NCBI RefSeq assembly: GCF_018616375.1
Contig: NZ_JAEQBB010000001.1
Coordinates: 124,001 to 188,000, forward strand
Direction: 5' to 3'
Source: Exiguobacterium sp. J17977
GTDB lineage: Bacteria > Bacillota > Bacilli > Exiguobacteriales > Exiguobacteriaceae
DNA: 64,000 nt
Below are positions 42,332 through 51,063 of this stretch, piece after piece. The position numbers and the translations under genes were made by a program. Positions within the stretch are counted from its first letter, which is position 1, and every line of letters starts with the position of its first letter. The notes under the pieces are model-generated. The model saw only the letters and a program-made list of their open reading frames with translations. It was not told the DNA's origin and did not search any database.

Positions 42332-43351
42332 ATGAATATGCCGAAGAAGTTACACACGCCGAGACGGTTCGGGCTCCTCCTCGTAGGGTCGCTCGTCCTG
42401 CTCGTCGTCTGTATGCTCGCTTCGCTTGCTTTCGGCTCACGGACAGTCGGATGGGATGAACTGCTTGACGGTTTATTCCGTCCGGCTGTTCAGTCGTATG
42501 AAGCGGACATCGTCCGGCAACGGGTCGTTCGGACGGTGTTCAGTTTCATGTGCGGGGCGGCGCTCGGTGTCTCGGGCGCATTGATGCAGTCGGTGACACG
42601 TAACCCGATTGCCGACCCGAGCATTCTCGGAGTCAACACGGGAGCGGCGCTGTTCGTCGTCGTCGGGATTGCTTTCTTCAACATCTCGACCGCGAGCGAC
42701 TATATTTGGTTCGCGCTTGTCGGGGCGTTACTCACGGCGACGTTCGTGTTCGGAATCGGCTCGCTCGGGCGGGGCGGTTCGACGCCGCTCAAACTAGTCT
42801 TGGCCGGTGCGGCGACGAGTGCGGCGTTGTCGTCACTCGTCATGGCCATCATGATTCCGCGCTCGAACGTCATGGACCAGTTCCGGTTCTGGCAAGTCGG
42901 TAGCGTCGGGGCCGGGACGATGGATTCGATTATGACGTTCCTGCCGTTCTTTATCGGCGGGATCGTCATCGCCATCTTGGCGGCACCGTCCCTCAACATC
43001 TTGGCGCTCGGGGAAGAGCTCGCCACGGGTCTCGGTGTCCGCATCGGCACGTTGAAACTGATTGCCTCATTCGCAGGTGTGATTTTGTGCGGGGCGGCGA
43101 CGGCACTGGCTGGACCAATCGGCTTTATCGGTCTCTTGGCGCCGCATCTCGTCCGCTTGGTCATTGGAGCGGATGAACGGTATATCATCCCGATGTCGGC
43201 ACTGACGGGCGCGATTTTACTCACGTTCGCCGACGTGGCGGGTCGTCTGCTCGGCAGTCCCGGTGAACTCGAAGTCGGGATTGTCACGGCGTTCGTCGGG
43301 GCCCCGATTTTGATCGCCTTGACGATGAAAGTGAAGGTGCGTGGCGTATGA
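42332..43351 (+). CDS. FecCD-type iron-siderophore permease 1
   Basis: About 339 residues, nine to ten membrane spans. FecCD motifs: GAALGVSGALMQSVTRNPIA (split by a Gly-rich loop), GELATGLG-type LGEELATGLGVRIG that contacts the ATPase, and IGLLAPHLVRL. Starts 4 nt after the binding-protein gene; its own ribosome site is weak, suggesting coupling. Overlaps the next permease by 4 nt. Confidence 0.94.
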   Translation: MNMPKKLHTPRRFGLLLVGSLVLLVVCMLASLAFGSRTVGWDELLDGLFRPAVQSYEADIVRQRVVRTVFSFMCGAALGVSGALMQSVTRNPIADPSILGVNTGAALFVVVGIAFFNISTASDYIWFALVGALLTATFVFGIGSLGRGGSTPLKLVLAGAATSAALSSLVMAIMIPRSNVMDQFRFWQVGSVGAGTMDSIMTFLPFFIGGIVIAILAAPSLNILALGEELATGLGVRIGTLKLIASFAGVILCGAATALAGPIGFIGLLAPHLVRLVIGADERYIIPMSALTGAILLTFADVAGRLLGSPGELEVGIVTAFVGAPILIALTMKVKVRGV

Positions 43352-44367
43352 ATCAACCGATTATCCACAACAGTCGCAAGCGTCGGCAACGGACCGTCTT
43401 CGTGACGCTCGTCTTGTTCGCGCTGGCCCTTACGTTGAGCGCATTGATGCTCATGCTCGGCAACACGATTTACCCGGTCGCAGACATCATCCGCGTCTTG
43501 TTCGGGGAACAAGTCCCGGGAGCCTCGTTCGCCGTCGGCACGATCCGTCTGCCGCGCATGCTCGGTGGTGTCTTCGCCGGACTTGCGTTCGGGATCGCCG
43601 GGACGGTATTTCAGACGATGCTCCGCAACCCGCTCGCCAACCCGAACGTCATCGGCATCACGACCGGGTCGAGTGCGGCGGCCGTGTTCGGCATCGTCGT
43701 CTTACAGGCGAGCGATACGTTCGTCTCCATCATCTCGGTCATCGGCGGACTGTTGACCGTCCTCGCCATCTACTTCTTGTCAAAAGGCGCCGCCTTCTCA
43801 ATTGGCCGGCTCGTGCTGGTCGGAATCGGCATTCAAGCGATGCTCACGGCAGTCATCAACTATCTGTTGCTCATCAGCCGCCAAAACGATGTCGGGACGG
43901 CGATGCGCTGGTTGAGCGGTAGCTTGAACGGGGTGAAGATGGAGACGCTCCCGCCGCTCATTTTTGCGGTCGCGCTCTGCCTCCCGGTCATCCTCCGACT
44001 CAGCCGACAGCTCCAGATTTTAGAGCTCGGGGAGATGACGGCGACGTCGCTCGGCGTCAAGACGAATCAGACGCGCGTCCTGCTCATCGTCGCCTCGGTG
44101 CTCATGCTCGCGCTCGCGACGGCGACGACCGGACCGATCGCCTTCGTCGCGTTTCTGGCGGGACCAATCGCCAAACGGCTCGTCGGGGACGGGCGTTCGA
44201 CGATTATCCCGGCGGCACTCGTCGGCGTCATCTTGGTGCTCGCGGCCGATCTCATCGGCCAGTTCGCCTTCACGGCCCGCTATCCCGTCGGTGTCATCAC
44301 CGGCATGGTCGGGGCGCCGTATTTGATTTATCTCTTGATCCGGATGAACCGGAGAGGGGAGCTATAA
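43348..44367 (+). CDS. FecCD-type iron-siderophore permease 2
   Basis: About 339 residues with the same fold: FGIAGTVFQTMLRNPLANPN, LGEMTATSLGVKTN and FVAFLAGPIAKRLVG. Forms the heterodimer with permease 1. No ATPase gene follows; the operon ends in a strong terminator, so the ATP-binding subunit must be supplied from elsewhere, as YusV does for several siderophore systems of B. subtilis. Confidence 0.94.
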   Translation: MNQPIIHNSRKRRQRTVFVTLVLFALALTLSALMLMLGNTIYPVADIIRVLFGEQVPGASFAVGTIRLPRMLGGVFAGLAFGIAGTVFQTMLRNPLANPNVIGITTGSSAAAVFGIVVLQASDTFVSIISVIGGLLTVLAIYFLSKGAAFSIGRLVLVGIGIQAMLTAVINYLLLISRQNDVGTAMRWLSGSLNGVKMETLPPLIFAVALCLPVILRLSRQLQILELGEMTATSLGVKTNQTRVLLIVASVLMLALATATTGPIAFVAFLAGPIAKRLVGDGRSTIIPAALVGVILVLAADLIGQFAFTARYPVGVITGMVGAPYLIYLLIRMNRRGEL

Positions 44368-44371
44368 CGAG

Positions 44372-44411
44372 AAATGAGCCACATCCTACGCGGGATGTGG
44401 CTCATTTTTTT
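44372..44411. terminator. Bidirectional terminator
   Basis: AAATGAGCCACATCC pairs with GGATGTGGCTCATTT, followed by a T-rich run; the convergent SDR gene ends 3 nt beyond. Confidence 0.92.
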
Positions 44412-44413
44412 GA

Positions 44414-45163
44414 TTAGTAGGCCGTCCAACCACCGTCGATGGCGACGACTTGACCGTTGATGAAACTCGATTCGTCCGAGCCGAGGAAGAGAGCGAGTTG
44501 AGCGATCTCTTCCGGTTGTCCGATGCGTGGGTTGATGGCCATCCCGAGCTGTTGGCGACCGAACCCGGCTTGACTCATGTTCGTCATCGTCGAGCCGATG
44601 TTCGTCGCGACCGCGCCCGGCGCAATCCCGTTACAACGGATGTTTTGGTCGGCATACATGAACGCCGTGTTCTTCGTCAATCCGACGACGGCGTGTTTCG
44701 ACGCCGTGTAGGCCGCGCCGGCTCGAGCTCCATACAAACCCCCGGCCGAGATGTTGTTGACGATGACGCCGTGCCCTTGCTTCGTGAACAAGTCGACGGC
44801 GATGCGCATCGATTTCATGACCGACACTGTGTTGACGGCAAAGATTTTCTCCCAACGCTCGTTAGAAATCTCACCTACCGGCTCCATTCCGTCCATGATG
44901 CCGGCGTTGTTGACGAGGATGTCGACTTGACCGAATGTCTTCACCGTCTCATCGAACAACTGTTGGAGCGCTTCTTCAGACGTCACGTCCGTCTGAATGG
45001 CGATGGCCTCGCCTGAGATATTCTCGGCGACGTGCTTCGCCCCGTCAAGATTCATGTCCGAGACGACGACTTTCGCCCCTTCTTGCGCGTACAACTCTGC
45101 GATCGCTTTTCCCATTCCTGATGCTGCCCCTGTGACAATCGCCACTTTCCCCGATAAGCGCAT
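44414..45163 (-). CDS. Short-chain dehydrogenase/reductase
   Basis: Classical SDR of ~249 residues: cofactor loop VTGAASGMGKAI, NNAG motif in ILVNNAGIMDG, active site with Ser (NNISAGGL), Tyr in AYTASKHAVVG (YxxxK), and PGAVAT. Asp after the second strand (VSDMN) points to NAD. Divergent from a TetR-type gene that likely controls it. AAAGGAGGA before the ATG. Confidence 0.93.
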   Translation of the reverse strand: MRLSGKVAIVTGAASGMGKAIAELYAQEGAKVVVSDMNLDGAKHVAENISGEAIAIQTDVTSEEALQQLFDETVKTFGQVDILVNNAGIMDGMEPVGEISNERWEKIFAVNTVSVMKSMRIAVDLFTKQGHGVIVNNISAGGLYGARAGAAYTASKHAVVGLTKNTAFMYADQNIRCNGIAPGAVATNIGSTMTNMSQAGFGRQQLGMAINPRIGQPEEIAQLALFLGSDESSFINGQVVAIDGGWTAY

Positions 45164-45252
45164 GACTGATTCCTCCTTTTATTGTACATGTGTTCAATAA
45201 CTATTATAATGAACTTTAGAAAGCGCTTACAATAATCAATGAAGAGCGATTC

Positions 45253-45268
45253 TGTTGAGTAATCAACA
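45253..45268. promoter_or_regulatory. TetR-type operator candidate
   Basis: Perfect dyad TGTTGA-GTAA-TCAACA between the divergent SDR and TetR-type genes, 37 nt before the regulator's start. A second CTGTTGAG half-site follows at 45282. Confidence 0.55.
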
Positions 45269-45304
45269 CTTCCAGTCATAACTGTTGAGAGGAATGTGCG
45301 AATC

Positions 45305-45874
45305 ATGAAGCCGGACTTGCGTGTCATCAAAACAAAACGAGCGCTTCATGAGGCGCTCGTCGAATTATTGAGGAATCGTTCGCTCGAACAAGTGACGATT
45401 TCGGAACTTTGTCGTGTGGCAAATGTCAATCGGGGCACGTTTTATTTGCATTATGCGCGGATTGAGGACGTATTTGAGGAGTATTTCCAAGAGATCACGG
45501 CCGACCTCGCCAAATCGTATGAGGAGCCGTATCGTCATGTGAAGCTACTCAATCCGCGCGAACTCGAACCTTCGACGATCCGTATCTTTCACCACGTTCA
45601 GACGTACGTCGATTTCTATCGCATCGTCTTCTCGAAAAATGTACCGCTCGCTTACTACTACATGCTGTTCGCCGAGGTGCGGAAGTTGCTCCTCCGCGAT
45701 ACGGCGGCGCACAAGCAAGACAAGATTGACCATGAGTTATTCTGTTCGTATCAAGCGAACGCCATCGTCGGGATGATCATCCATTGGGCCGAACACGACT
45801 TTGCGGCCACCCCGGACGAGATGAACGAGCAGTTGGCGCACATATTGCGTCTCGATTCCGGCCGCCGTGTTTAG
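45305..45874 (+). CDS. TetR/AcrR-family regulator
   Basis: About 189 residues. HTH region VIKTKRALHEALVELL, QVTISELCRVANVNRGTFYLHY, then a helical TetR_C domain ending in HWAEHDFAATPDEMNEQL. Resembles regulators of dihydroxyacetone or SDR genes. Likely represses the divergent SDR gene and itself. ATG 45305 has AGAGG 12 nt upstream; GTG 45296 is an alternative. Its stop overlaps the convergent LysR gene by 4 nt. Confidence 0.88.
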   Translation: MKPDLRVIKTKRALHEALVELLRNRSLEQVTISELCRVANVNRGTFYLHYARIEDVFEEYFQEITADLAKSYEEPYRHVKLLNPRELEPSTIRIFHHVQTYVDFYRIVFSKNVPLAYYYMLFAEVRKLLLRDTAAHKQDKIDHELFCSYQANAIVGMIIHWAEHDFAATPDEMNEQLAHILRLDSGRRV

Positions 45875-46749
45875 GTGGCCGTTTCCCGTTCATCGAACAG
45901 CTCTAAAAATGTCGAGGCGACGTTCGACAGGCGACTCCCGCTCTTCCAAATCAAATGGACGGAAGACGTGAGCGGGGGATGGAGCTGGACGAACACCAAC
46001 TCGGTCCCTTGCGTGTTGATGATCCCGTCGAGACAGAGCGCGTGCCCGATGCCTTCCCGGACGAGGAGTGAGGCGTTATAGAGCAGGTTATACGTCGCGA
46101 CGACGTCGGCTTCAGACAAATCGACACCGAGTCGGGCCGACAAATGCCGGTCGACGAGCGATTGCTCCGACAAGATGAGCGGCAAGTCGAGAAGATCCCC
46201 GGTCTCAATGGCACTCTTTTGTCCGACATGACTGTCGCGGCGCGTCAAGATGCCCCAACGGTCGACATGGGGGAGCTCGCGCGAGGCGTAAGCGGCCAGA
46301 TTGATTGGTTCGATCACGACCCCGAAGTCGAGGATACCCCGGTCCAACTTGTCGATGACGTCGTCCCCGTTGCCGCTATACAGGCGTAATTTGACGTCGG
46401 GATGAAGCTGTTTCATCTGTCGAAGCGTCTCGATTACTGAGGTGAGCGTCTCCGTCTCGCCACCGCCGATATACAGTTCTCCGCTGACGGGCGTCGCCGT
46501 ATTCAAGTTGACCGAGATTTTATCGGCCAGACGGACCATCTCTTTGGCGTGTTCGGCCAAATAGTAACCCCGTTCGGTCAGCGTGACCCCGCCTTGGCTC
46601 CGTTCGAACAACGGACCGCCGAGACTGTCCTCGAGCTGATGGATTTGCCGAGACAATGCCGGTTGCGACAGCCGTAAGTGTTCGGCCGCGCGCGTAATAT
46701 TCTTCTCGCTCGCGACGGCGAGGAAGTAGCGTAGCTGTTGTAGCTCCAT
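45871..46749 (-). CDS. LysR-family transcriptional regulator
   Basis: About 292 residues: winged HTH MELQQLRYFLAVASEKNITRAAEHL, SQPALSRQIHQLEDSLG, LTERGYYL; C-terminal LysR substrate-binding domain (RLYSGNGDDVIDKLDRGILDFGV). Divergent from an SDR-acetyltransferase-lipoprotein operon across ~100 nt, the usual LysR target layout. ATG 46749 follows GGAGGG; the longer frame has no site. Confidence 0.93.
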   Translation of the reverse strand: MELQQLRYFLAVASEKNITRAAEHLRLSQPALSRQIHQLEDSLGGPLFERSQGGVTLTERGYYLAEHAKEMVRLADKISVNLNTATPVSGELYIGGGETETLTSVIETLRQMKQLHPDVKLRLYSGNGDDVIDKLDRGILDFGVVIEPINLAAYASRELPHVDRWGILTRRDSHVGQKSAIETGDLLDLPLILSEQSLVDRHLSARLGVDLSEADVVATYNLLYNASLLVREGIGHALCLDGIINTQGTELVFVQLHPPLTSSVHLIWKSGSRLSNVASTFLELFDERETAT

Positions 46750-46798
46750 GTCATCCCTCCATGCGTTTTCGTTATGGTTCTTAATCAAATAGTAGCAT

Positions 46799-46827
46799 TA
46801 GACATGATGCTTGTCCGTTCCTATACT
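46799..46827 (+). promoter_or_regulatory. Promoter of the SDR operon
   Basis: TAGACA (46799-46804), 17-nt spacer, TATACT (46822-46827). The -35 overlaps AGCATTAGACATGATGCT, an imperfect dyad that may be the LysR site. Confidence 0.55.
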
Positions 46828-46853
46828 GAAGTCAATCAAAGGAGGAATGGATT

Positions 46854-47585
46854 ATGACCATCAACAAAGTTGTCATCATCATGGGGGCGTCGAGCGGAAT
46901 CGGCGAAGCGACGGCCCATCTATTGGCTGAGCGGGGTGCGAATCTCGTGCTCGCCGCTCGTCGTCTTGACCGGTTGGAAGCCATCCAAGCGAAGCATCCC
47001 GAGGCCGACATCGTCATCCAGCAAGCCGATGTCACGGACTACGCAGCTGTCGAGGCGGTAGTGCAAACTGCACTCGACACGTTCGGGCATATCGATGTCT
47101 TGTTCAACAACGCCGGGATCATGCCGACCGCGCGGCTCGTCGAGGGGCGCCGTGACGAGTGGCAGGCCATGCTCGATGTGAACGTGACCGGGGTATTAAA
47201 CGGGATTGCCGCTGTGCTCCCAATCTTGGAACGTCAACAGTCGGGTCATATCATCGCGACCGATTCGGTGGCCGGGCACGTCGTCTATCCGGAGTCGGCC
47301 GTCTACTGCGGGACGAAGTTCGCGGTCCGCGCCATCATGGAAGGCTTGCGCCAAGAACAGCGAGAGAACAACGTCAAATCGACGATTATCTCGCCGGGAG
47401 CCGTCCAGACCGAGCTGTACAACACAATCAGTGACAAACAAGCCGCCCAGGCGCTCCATGAGGCGCAAACCGAGTGGGGATTGACGAGTGAGGATGTGGC
47501 TGAAGCGGTCGTTTACGCCATCGACACACCGGACCGGGTCTCTGTCAGCAACCTCATCATCCGACCGACGAAACAACAGGTGTGA
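46854..47585 (+). CDS. Short-chain dehydrogenase/reductase
   Basis: Classical SDR of ~243 residues: [27 protein letters not shown] (Arg suggests NADP), [11 protein letters not shown], catalytic Tyr in [14 protein letters not shown] and SPGAVQTEL. First gene of an operon with an acetyltransferase and a cyclophilin-like lipoprotein, controlled probably by the divergent LysR protein. AAAGGAGG before the ATG. Confidence 0.93.
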   Translation: MTINKVVIIMGASSGIGEATAHLLAERGANLVLAARRLDRLEAIQAKHPEADIVIQQADVTDYAAVEAVVQTALDTFGHIDVLFNNAGIMPTARLVEGRRDEWQAMLDVNVTGVLNGIAAVLPILERQQSGHIIATDSVAGHVVYPESAVYCGTKFAVRAIMEGLRQEQRENNVKSTIISPGAVQTELYNTISDKQAAQALHEAQTEWGLTSEDVAEAVVYAIDTPDRVSVSNLIIRPTKQQV

Positions 47586-48145
47586 TGATGGGTAGCGGAT
47601 TGAGAGAACGCGTGTCCGGCCGAACAATCGCTGCGGGCGAGGCTGTCTTTGAAGAGATTCATCACATTCAACGAGCCATCGAGCCGACACTCATGCGCCT
47701 GAATTATCAGTACTTGCCGAAAGACGAGTTCCAGCGTACGCTCTCGGAGCTGCTCGGGCAAGACGTCGCGGACTCGGTCACAGTGCTGCCGCCGTTCTAT
47801 ACCGATTTCGGGAAACACATCACACTCGGGAAGAATATCTTCATCAACCGTGGCGTCATGTTCACCGATCTCGGCGGCATCGACATCGAAGACCACGTCT
47901 TGATCGGTCCGTTCGCCAAGCTGTTGACGGTCAACCATCCGACCGACCCGACCGAACGGCGCGGCTTGATTACGAGGCCGATTCGTGTGAAACGGAACGC
48001 CTGGATCGGGGCCGGGGCGACGATTTTGCCGGGTGTCACCATCGGCGAGAACGCCATCGTCGCAGCCAATGCGACGGTGACGAAAGACGTCCCGGACAAT
48101 GTGACGGTCACCGGGACACCGGCTCGTGTCGTTCAGACGTCATGA
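47585..48145 (+). CDS. Left-handed beta-helix acetyltransferase, maltose/galactoside type
   Basis: About 186 residues with hexapeptide repeats ([41 protein letters not shown]) and the catalytic-His region [10 protein letters not shown]. Resembles NodL/LacA/Maa O-acetyltransferases; acceptor unknown. The start ATG overlaps the SDR stop (TGATG), with a second ATG directly after; the ribosome site is weak, so coupling is likely. Confidence 0.88.
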   Translation: MMGSGLRERVSGRTIAAGEAVFEEIHHIQRAIEPTLMRLNYQYLPKDEFQRTLSELLGQDVADSVTVLPPFYTDFGKHITLGKNIFINRGVMFTDLGGIDIEDHVLIGPFAKLLTVNHPTDPTERRGLITRPIRVKRNAWIGAGATILPGVTIGENAIVAANATVTKDVPDNVTVTGTPARVVQTS

Positions 48146-48573
48146 TCGTCATCCGACTCGGATTAGTCGCTTCCATGTTGTTTCTCGCTGCGTGTGGGGA
48201 CTACAAGGTGATGGATCCGGAGAATCAGGAAGGAGTGACGTCACAAGTAGACGCAATAAACGTCATAGTACGTTTCGAAAACAACCCGACAGCGAAGGTG
48301 CTCCAAGCCCGACTTCCGCTCACGCTGTCGATGCAGGACTTGCATCAGAACGAGAAATACTTTTATTTCGACGAACCGTTCCCGACGAACCCCGAACGTG
48401 TCGGCTCGATTCGGGCCGGGGATGTCATGCTGTATGGGGATGACTGTCTCGTCTTGTTTTATAAGGACGTCGAGACGAGTTATGCGTATACGCGCATCGG
48501 TCGGGTCGAGGACTTCTCCACGCTTGCACCGCTACTCGGGAGCGGGACGGTCGAGCTGACGTTTCAAAACTGA
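48142..48573 (+). CDS. Cyclophilin-like-fold lipoprotein
   Basis: 143 residues. Lipobox LAAC near residues 15-18, then a single small beta-barrel with [19 protein letters not shown], a YFYFDEPF-type strand, [18 protein letters not shown] and the [14 protein letters not shown] end. This pattern is that of cyclophil_like (TM1367-type) domains, often encoded with oxidoreductases. Overlaps the upstream gene by 4 nt (ATGA). Confidence 0.8.
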   Translation: MIVIRLGLVASMLFLAACGDYKVMDPENQEGVTSQVDAINVIVRFENNPTAKVLQARLPLTLSMQDLHQNEKYFYFDEPFPTNPERVGSIRAGDVMLYGDDCLVLFYKDVETSYAYTRIGRVEDFSTLAPLLGSGTVELTFQN

Positions 48574-48603
48574 CACAACAGTGTGACCGCTTTCAAATTT
48601 TCG

Positions 48604-48633
48604 TTGACTTCTCTATCGCTTGAGGTGTATGCT
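48604..48633 (+). promoter_or_regulatory. cdd promoter
   Basis: TTGACT (48604-48609), 18-nt spacer, TATGCT (48628-48633), ~70 nt before the cdd start. Confidence 0.6.
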
Positions 48634-48706
48634 AAAAATCCTGCCCAAAAAAGAGAGGCCGGGAACTGGCATCAGTTCATTTCGAGTCAGAGAGGACAAT
48701 GATCCC

Positions 48707-49105
48707 ATGAACCAACAACAATTAGTCGAGCGTGCCCGCCAAGTGAAAGAGAACGCCTACTCGCCGTATTCAAACTTCCGCGTCGGAGCGGCGCTTCTTA
48801 TGAAGGACGGAACGGTCATCGACGGCGTCAACGTCGAGAACGTCTCGTTCGGTGCGACGAACTGTGCCGAGCGTACGGCCATCTTTACAGCGGTCGCGCA
48901 AGGTTATAAAAAAGGCGATTTCGAAGCCGTCGCGGTGTCAGGCGACACGGTCGACTTCTTGCCGCCATGCAGCATCTGCCGCCAAGTGCTCGTCGAGTTC
49001 GGCGACCCGGACTTCAAAGTGTTGCTCACGAACGGCAACGCCGACGTGAAAGAAGTGACGCTTGAAGAGCTTGTCCCGCTCGCGTTCACAGAACTCGAGA
49101 TGTAA
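48707..49105 (+). CDS. cdd: Cytidine deaminase
   Basis: Homotetrameric zinc enzyme deaminating cytidine and deoxycytidine in pyrimidine salvage; 132 residues, normal length. Zinc and catalytic motifs: NCAERTAIF (Cys, Glu) and PPCSICRQ (two Cys). Start region YSPYSNFRVGAALL is canonical. ATG 48707 follows AGAGAGGAC; the longer frame runs through the promoter. Confidence 0.96.
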   Translation: MNQQQLVERARQVKENAYSPYSNFRVGAALLMKDGTVIDGVNVENVSFGATNCAERTAIFTAVAQGYKKGDFEAVAVSGDTVDFLPPCSICRQVLVEFGDPDFKVLLTNGNADVKEVTLEELVPLAFTELEM

Positions 49106-49109
49106 CAGC

Positions 49110-49144
49110 AATGTCCCCACATCGATTGATGTGGGGACATTTTT
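49110..49144. terminator. Bidirectional terminator
   Basis: AATGTCCCCACATC pairs with GATGTGGGGACATT; T run after and A on the other side. Confidence 0.93.
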
Positions 49145-49146
49145 GA

Positions 49147-50085
49147 TTACCTCCAAAAGTTAAACAAGAGTCGCGGAACGGCAAGTGCGAGTTCAAATAA
49201 AAAGTCAGCGGCCAAGTTCGTGTGATTCGGTAAGTAGGCTGGTTTCGGTCTGATGATTTGACCGCGGACCGGTTTCTTTCTTCCTTTTAGCCGAATTCGA
49301 AGTGAGGTGGCGGATGCCAAGTCAGAACTGTCCATCACTTGAAAGTGAAGGTGCGGTTCAGATGAATCCCCCGAGTTGCCGCAACGGCCGATCAATTGAC
49401 GTGTCTTGACACGGTCTCCGACGTTGACGGCAATCGAACCGGCTTCGAGGTGGGCGAGGAGACTGTACTCGCCGTTGGCATGCTCCAGGATGACGTGATT
49501 GCCGAAAGGGCGACTCGAATCTGGGACGTCAGGTACATCATCGACCACTACCACCACCGTCCCGTCCAACGGTGTGATGATCCGTTCCCCGAACGCATAA
49601 AACGAGTGGTTCCCGGACTTTGTCTTGTTATATGACCAGTTGTTGTTCACTTTTATGAAATCATACGCATATCGTTGCGCGCGTTCCGGATAGTGCCTAT
49701 TCTCACCAGGGTGTGTGCCACCTGATAGGACGAGCCAGTCATCCGTGAACGGGAGGTGGTATGTATGTTTCGTGAAGCGACGGTCACCCCTCGAATCGGG
49801 TTGATGGGGCGTCATAAATAGTTCCTCGATGAGGTCGTCCTGATTGAACGTAACGCTAAGCACGCGTTCTTTTCGGTCATCCATCCAGACGAGATGACGG
49901 CTTCCGTTCAATTTCATGTCATTCACCACCCGATAGCGGCGAACACCTTCATTGAATGAGGTGGCGAGCCGATAGAACGTGTCGAGCGAGGTCTGTTGTT
50001 TGAATGAGTCGGTCGTCTGGCTATAGATTGAATCGAATTGACCATCGAGAAATGATTTAGGAAACGTTCGGCCGTCGAGTTGCAT
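49147..50085 (-). CDS. M23-family metallopeptidase, no signal peptide seen
   Basis: About 312 residues. Residues ~1-100 are like the DUF3887-type domain that precedes some M23 peptidases (FLDGQFDSIYSQ); the peptidase domain follows with NHVILEHANGEYSLLAHL and HLHFQVM. The first zinc ligand region reads RHYPERAQRYAYDF, a variant seen in a subfamily with QRYAYD rather than H-x-x-x-D. No signal peptide or anchor at the N-terminus, though the C-terminus is hydrophobic. ATG 50085 follows AAAGGTGGA. Confidence 0.82.
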   Translation of the reverse strand: MQLDGRTFPKSFLDGQFDSIYSQTTDSFKQQTSLDTFYRLATSFNEGVRRYRVVNDMKLNGSRHLVWMDDRKERVLSVTFNQDDLIEELFMTPHQPDSRGDRRFTKHTYHLPFTDDWLVLSGGTHPGENRHYPERAQRYAYDFIKVNNNWSYNKTKSGNHSFYAFGERIITPLDGTVVVVVDDVPDVPDSSRPFGNHVILEHANGEYSLLAHLEAGSIAVNVGDRVKTRQLIGRCGNSGDSSEPHLHFQVMDSSDLASATSLRIRLKGRKKPVRGQIIRPKPAYLPNHTNLAADFLFELALAVPRLLFNFWR

Positions 50086-50185
50086 GTGGGTTCCACCTTT
50101 GCTAGTTGTTCCTACTGTATACGGCGTCAAGAACATAAAGTTTCGAGCAAACAAAAAGCTGAGCCCAAGTGAACTCAGCATGTGT

Positions 50186-50222
50186 CATTCATTCATTCAT
50201 TCATTCATTCATTCATTCATTC
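50186..50222. repeat. CATT tetranucleotide tandem repeat, nine copies
   Basis: Nine uninterrupted CATT units (GAATG register on the other strand). It covers the last codons and stop of the polysaccharide deacetylase gene and the gap before the M23 gene. On the coding strand every frame meets TGA within a few codons, so copy-number changes barely alter the protein. Confidence 0.97.
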
Positions 50223-50929
50223 GGTTCCCACGGATTGAAAAAGTTGTAAGCGGGATGTACGCCTTCTAGCGTCCTGAACTCATAGTCGCGTTCTTTCGCA
50301 TAACGGATAATCGTATCGAGCGCTTGCGGTGTCATCGAGTGATCGTGTGCCAAGATGATCGAGGCGATATTCATCTCATAATTCGCCTCGAGTCGGTTGA
50401 ACACACGCTGCTCGATTGGGGCGTTGTCTTTCTTATAGATATGGTCGAGACTGCCGACGTTCCAGTCCCAAATCTCGAAACCGGCCTCGTCCATCGCTTG
50501 CCAGTGCGCCGGCGTCATCCCGGCGTCACTACCGTAAATCGTGCGGGCCATGTTCGTATGGATGCCGGTCACGTCATAGATGAGCGTCTGGACTTCTTGC
50601 ATTTGGCGAACGGCCGTCATCGGCGATTCATAAAACTCCTCGCGCACGTGTGTCATCCCATGCAAGGCGATGAGATGGCCATCAGCGACGATACGTCGGA
50701 TGAGGTGCTCATTGCCCTTGATATTCTTCCCAAGGATGAAGAAGGTCGCCTTCACCCGATGTTTTTTCAAGACGTCGAGCAACGCGCCCGTCTTTCGATT
50801 CGGTCCGTCATCGAGCGTCAAATAGATGAGGCTGCGGTCGTTATAGGCTTTCGGTTTCGAAATCGCTGCCTGTGACAGGGAGCTGATCAGCAAAAAAATC
50901 GACATGAGCAAAATGACACGTTTCATCAT
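50213..50929 (-). CDS. Secreted polysaccharide deacetylase
   Basis: NodB-homology protein of ~238 residues with a signal peptide (MKRVILLMSIFLLISSLSQA). Motif 1 TLDDGPN (metal Asp), motif 2 HGMTH (His pair) and late WDWNVGS and ILAHDHS. Removes N-acetyl groups from peptidoglycan or another glycan outside the cell. Its 3' end lies in the CATT repeat. GAGGGAG lies 10-13 nt before the tandem ATGs. Confidence 0.9.
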   Translation of the reverse strand: MMKRVILLMSIFLLISSLSQAAISKPKAYNDRSLIYLTLDDGPNRKTGALLDVLKKHRVKATFFILGKNIKGNEHLIRRIVADGHLIALHGMTHVREEFYESPMTAVRQMQEVQTLIYDVTGIHTNMARTIYGSDAGMTPAHWQAMDEAGFEIWDWNVGSLDHIYKKDNAPIEQRVFNRLEANYEMNIASIILAHDHSMTPQALDTIIRYAKERDYEFRTLEGVHPAYNFFNPWEPNE

Positions 50930-51063
50930 CCAAACAAAACTCCCTCAAGGCAAAAACAGGTGACGTGGTATGGTTTGGAAAATAGAGTACCATACATCTG
51001 ATTCAAATTTGAAGCTAAAAATGCATCTGAAATTGAAAATCAGGGACGGGGATGTGAGTCGGT

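Noticed and set aside
49147-50085. Apparent loss of the first zinc ligand in the M23 protein
   Set aside because: The RHY...QRYAYD form is characteristic of an M23 subfamily as far as I recall, so it is not evidence of inactivation.
50186-50222. Tandem repeat as a possible CRISPR remnant
   Set aside because: The unit is 4 nt with no spacers; it is a simple sequence repeat.
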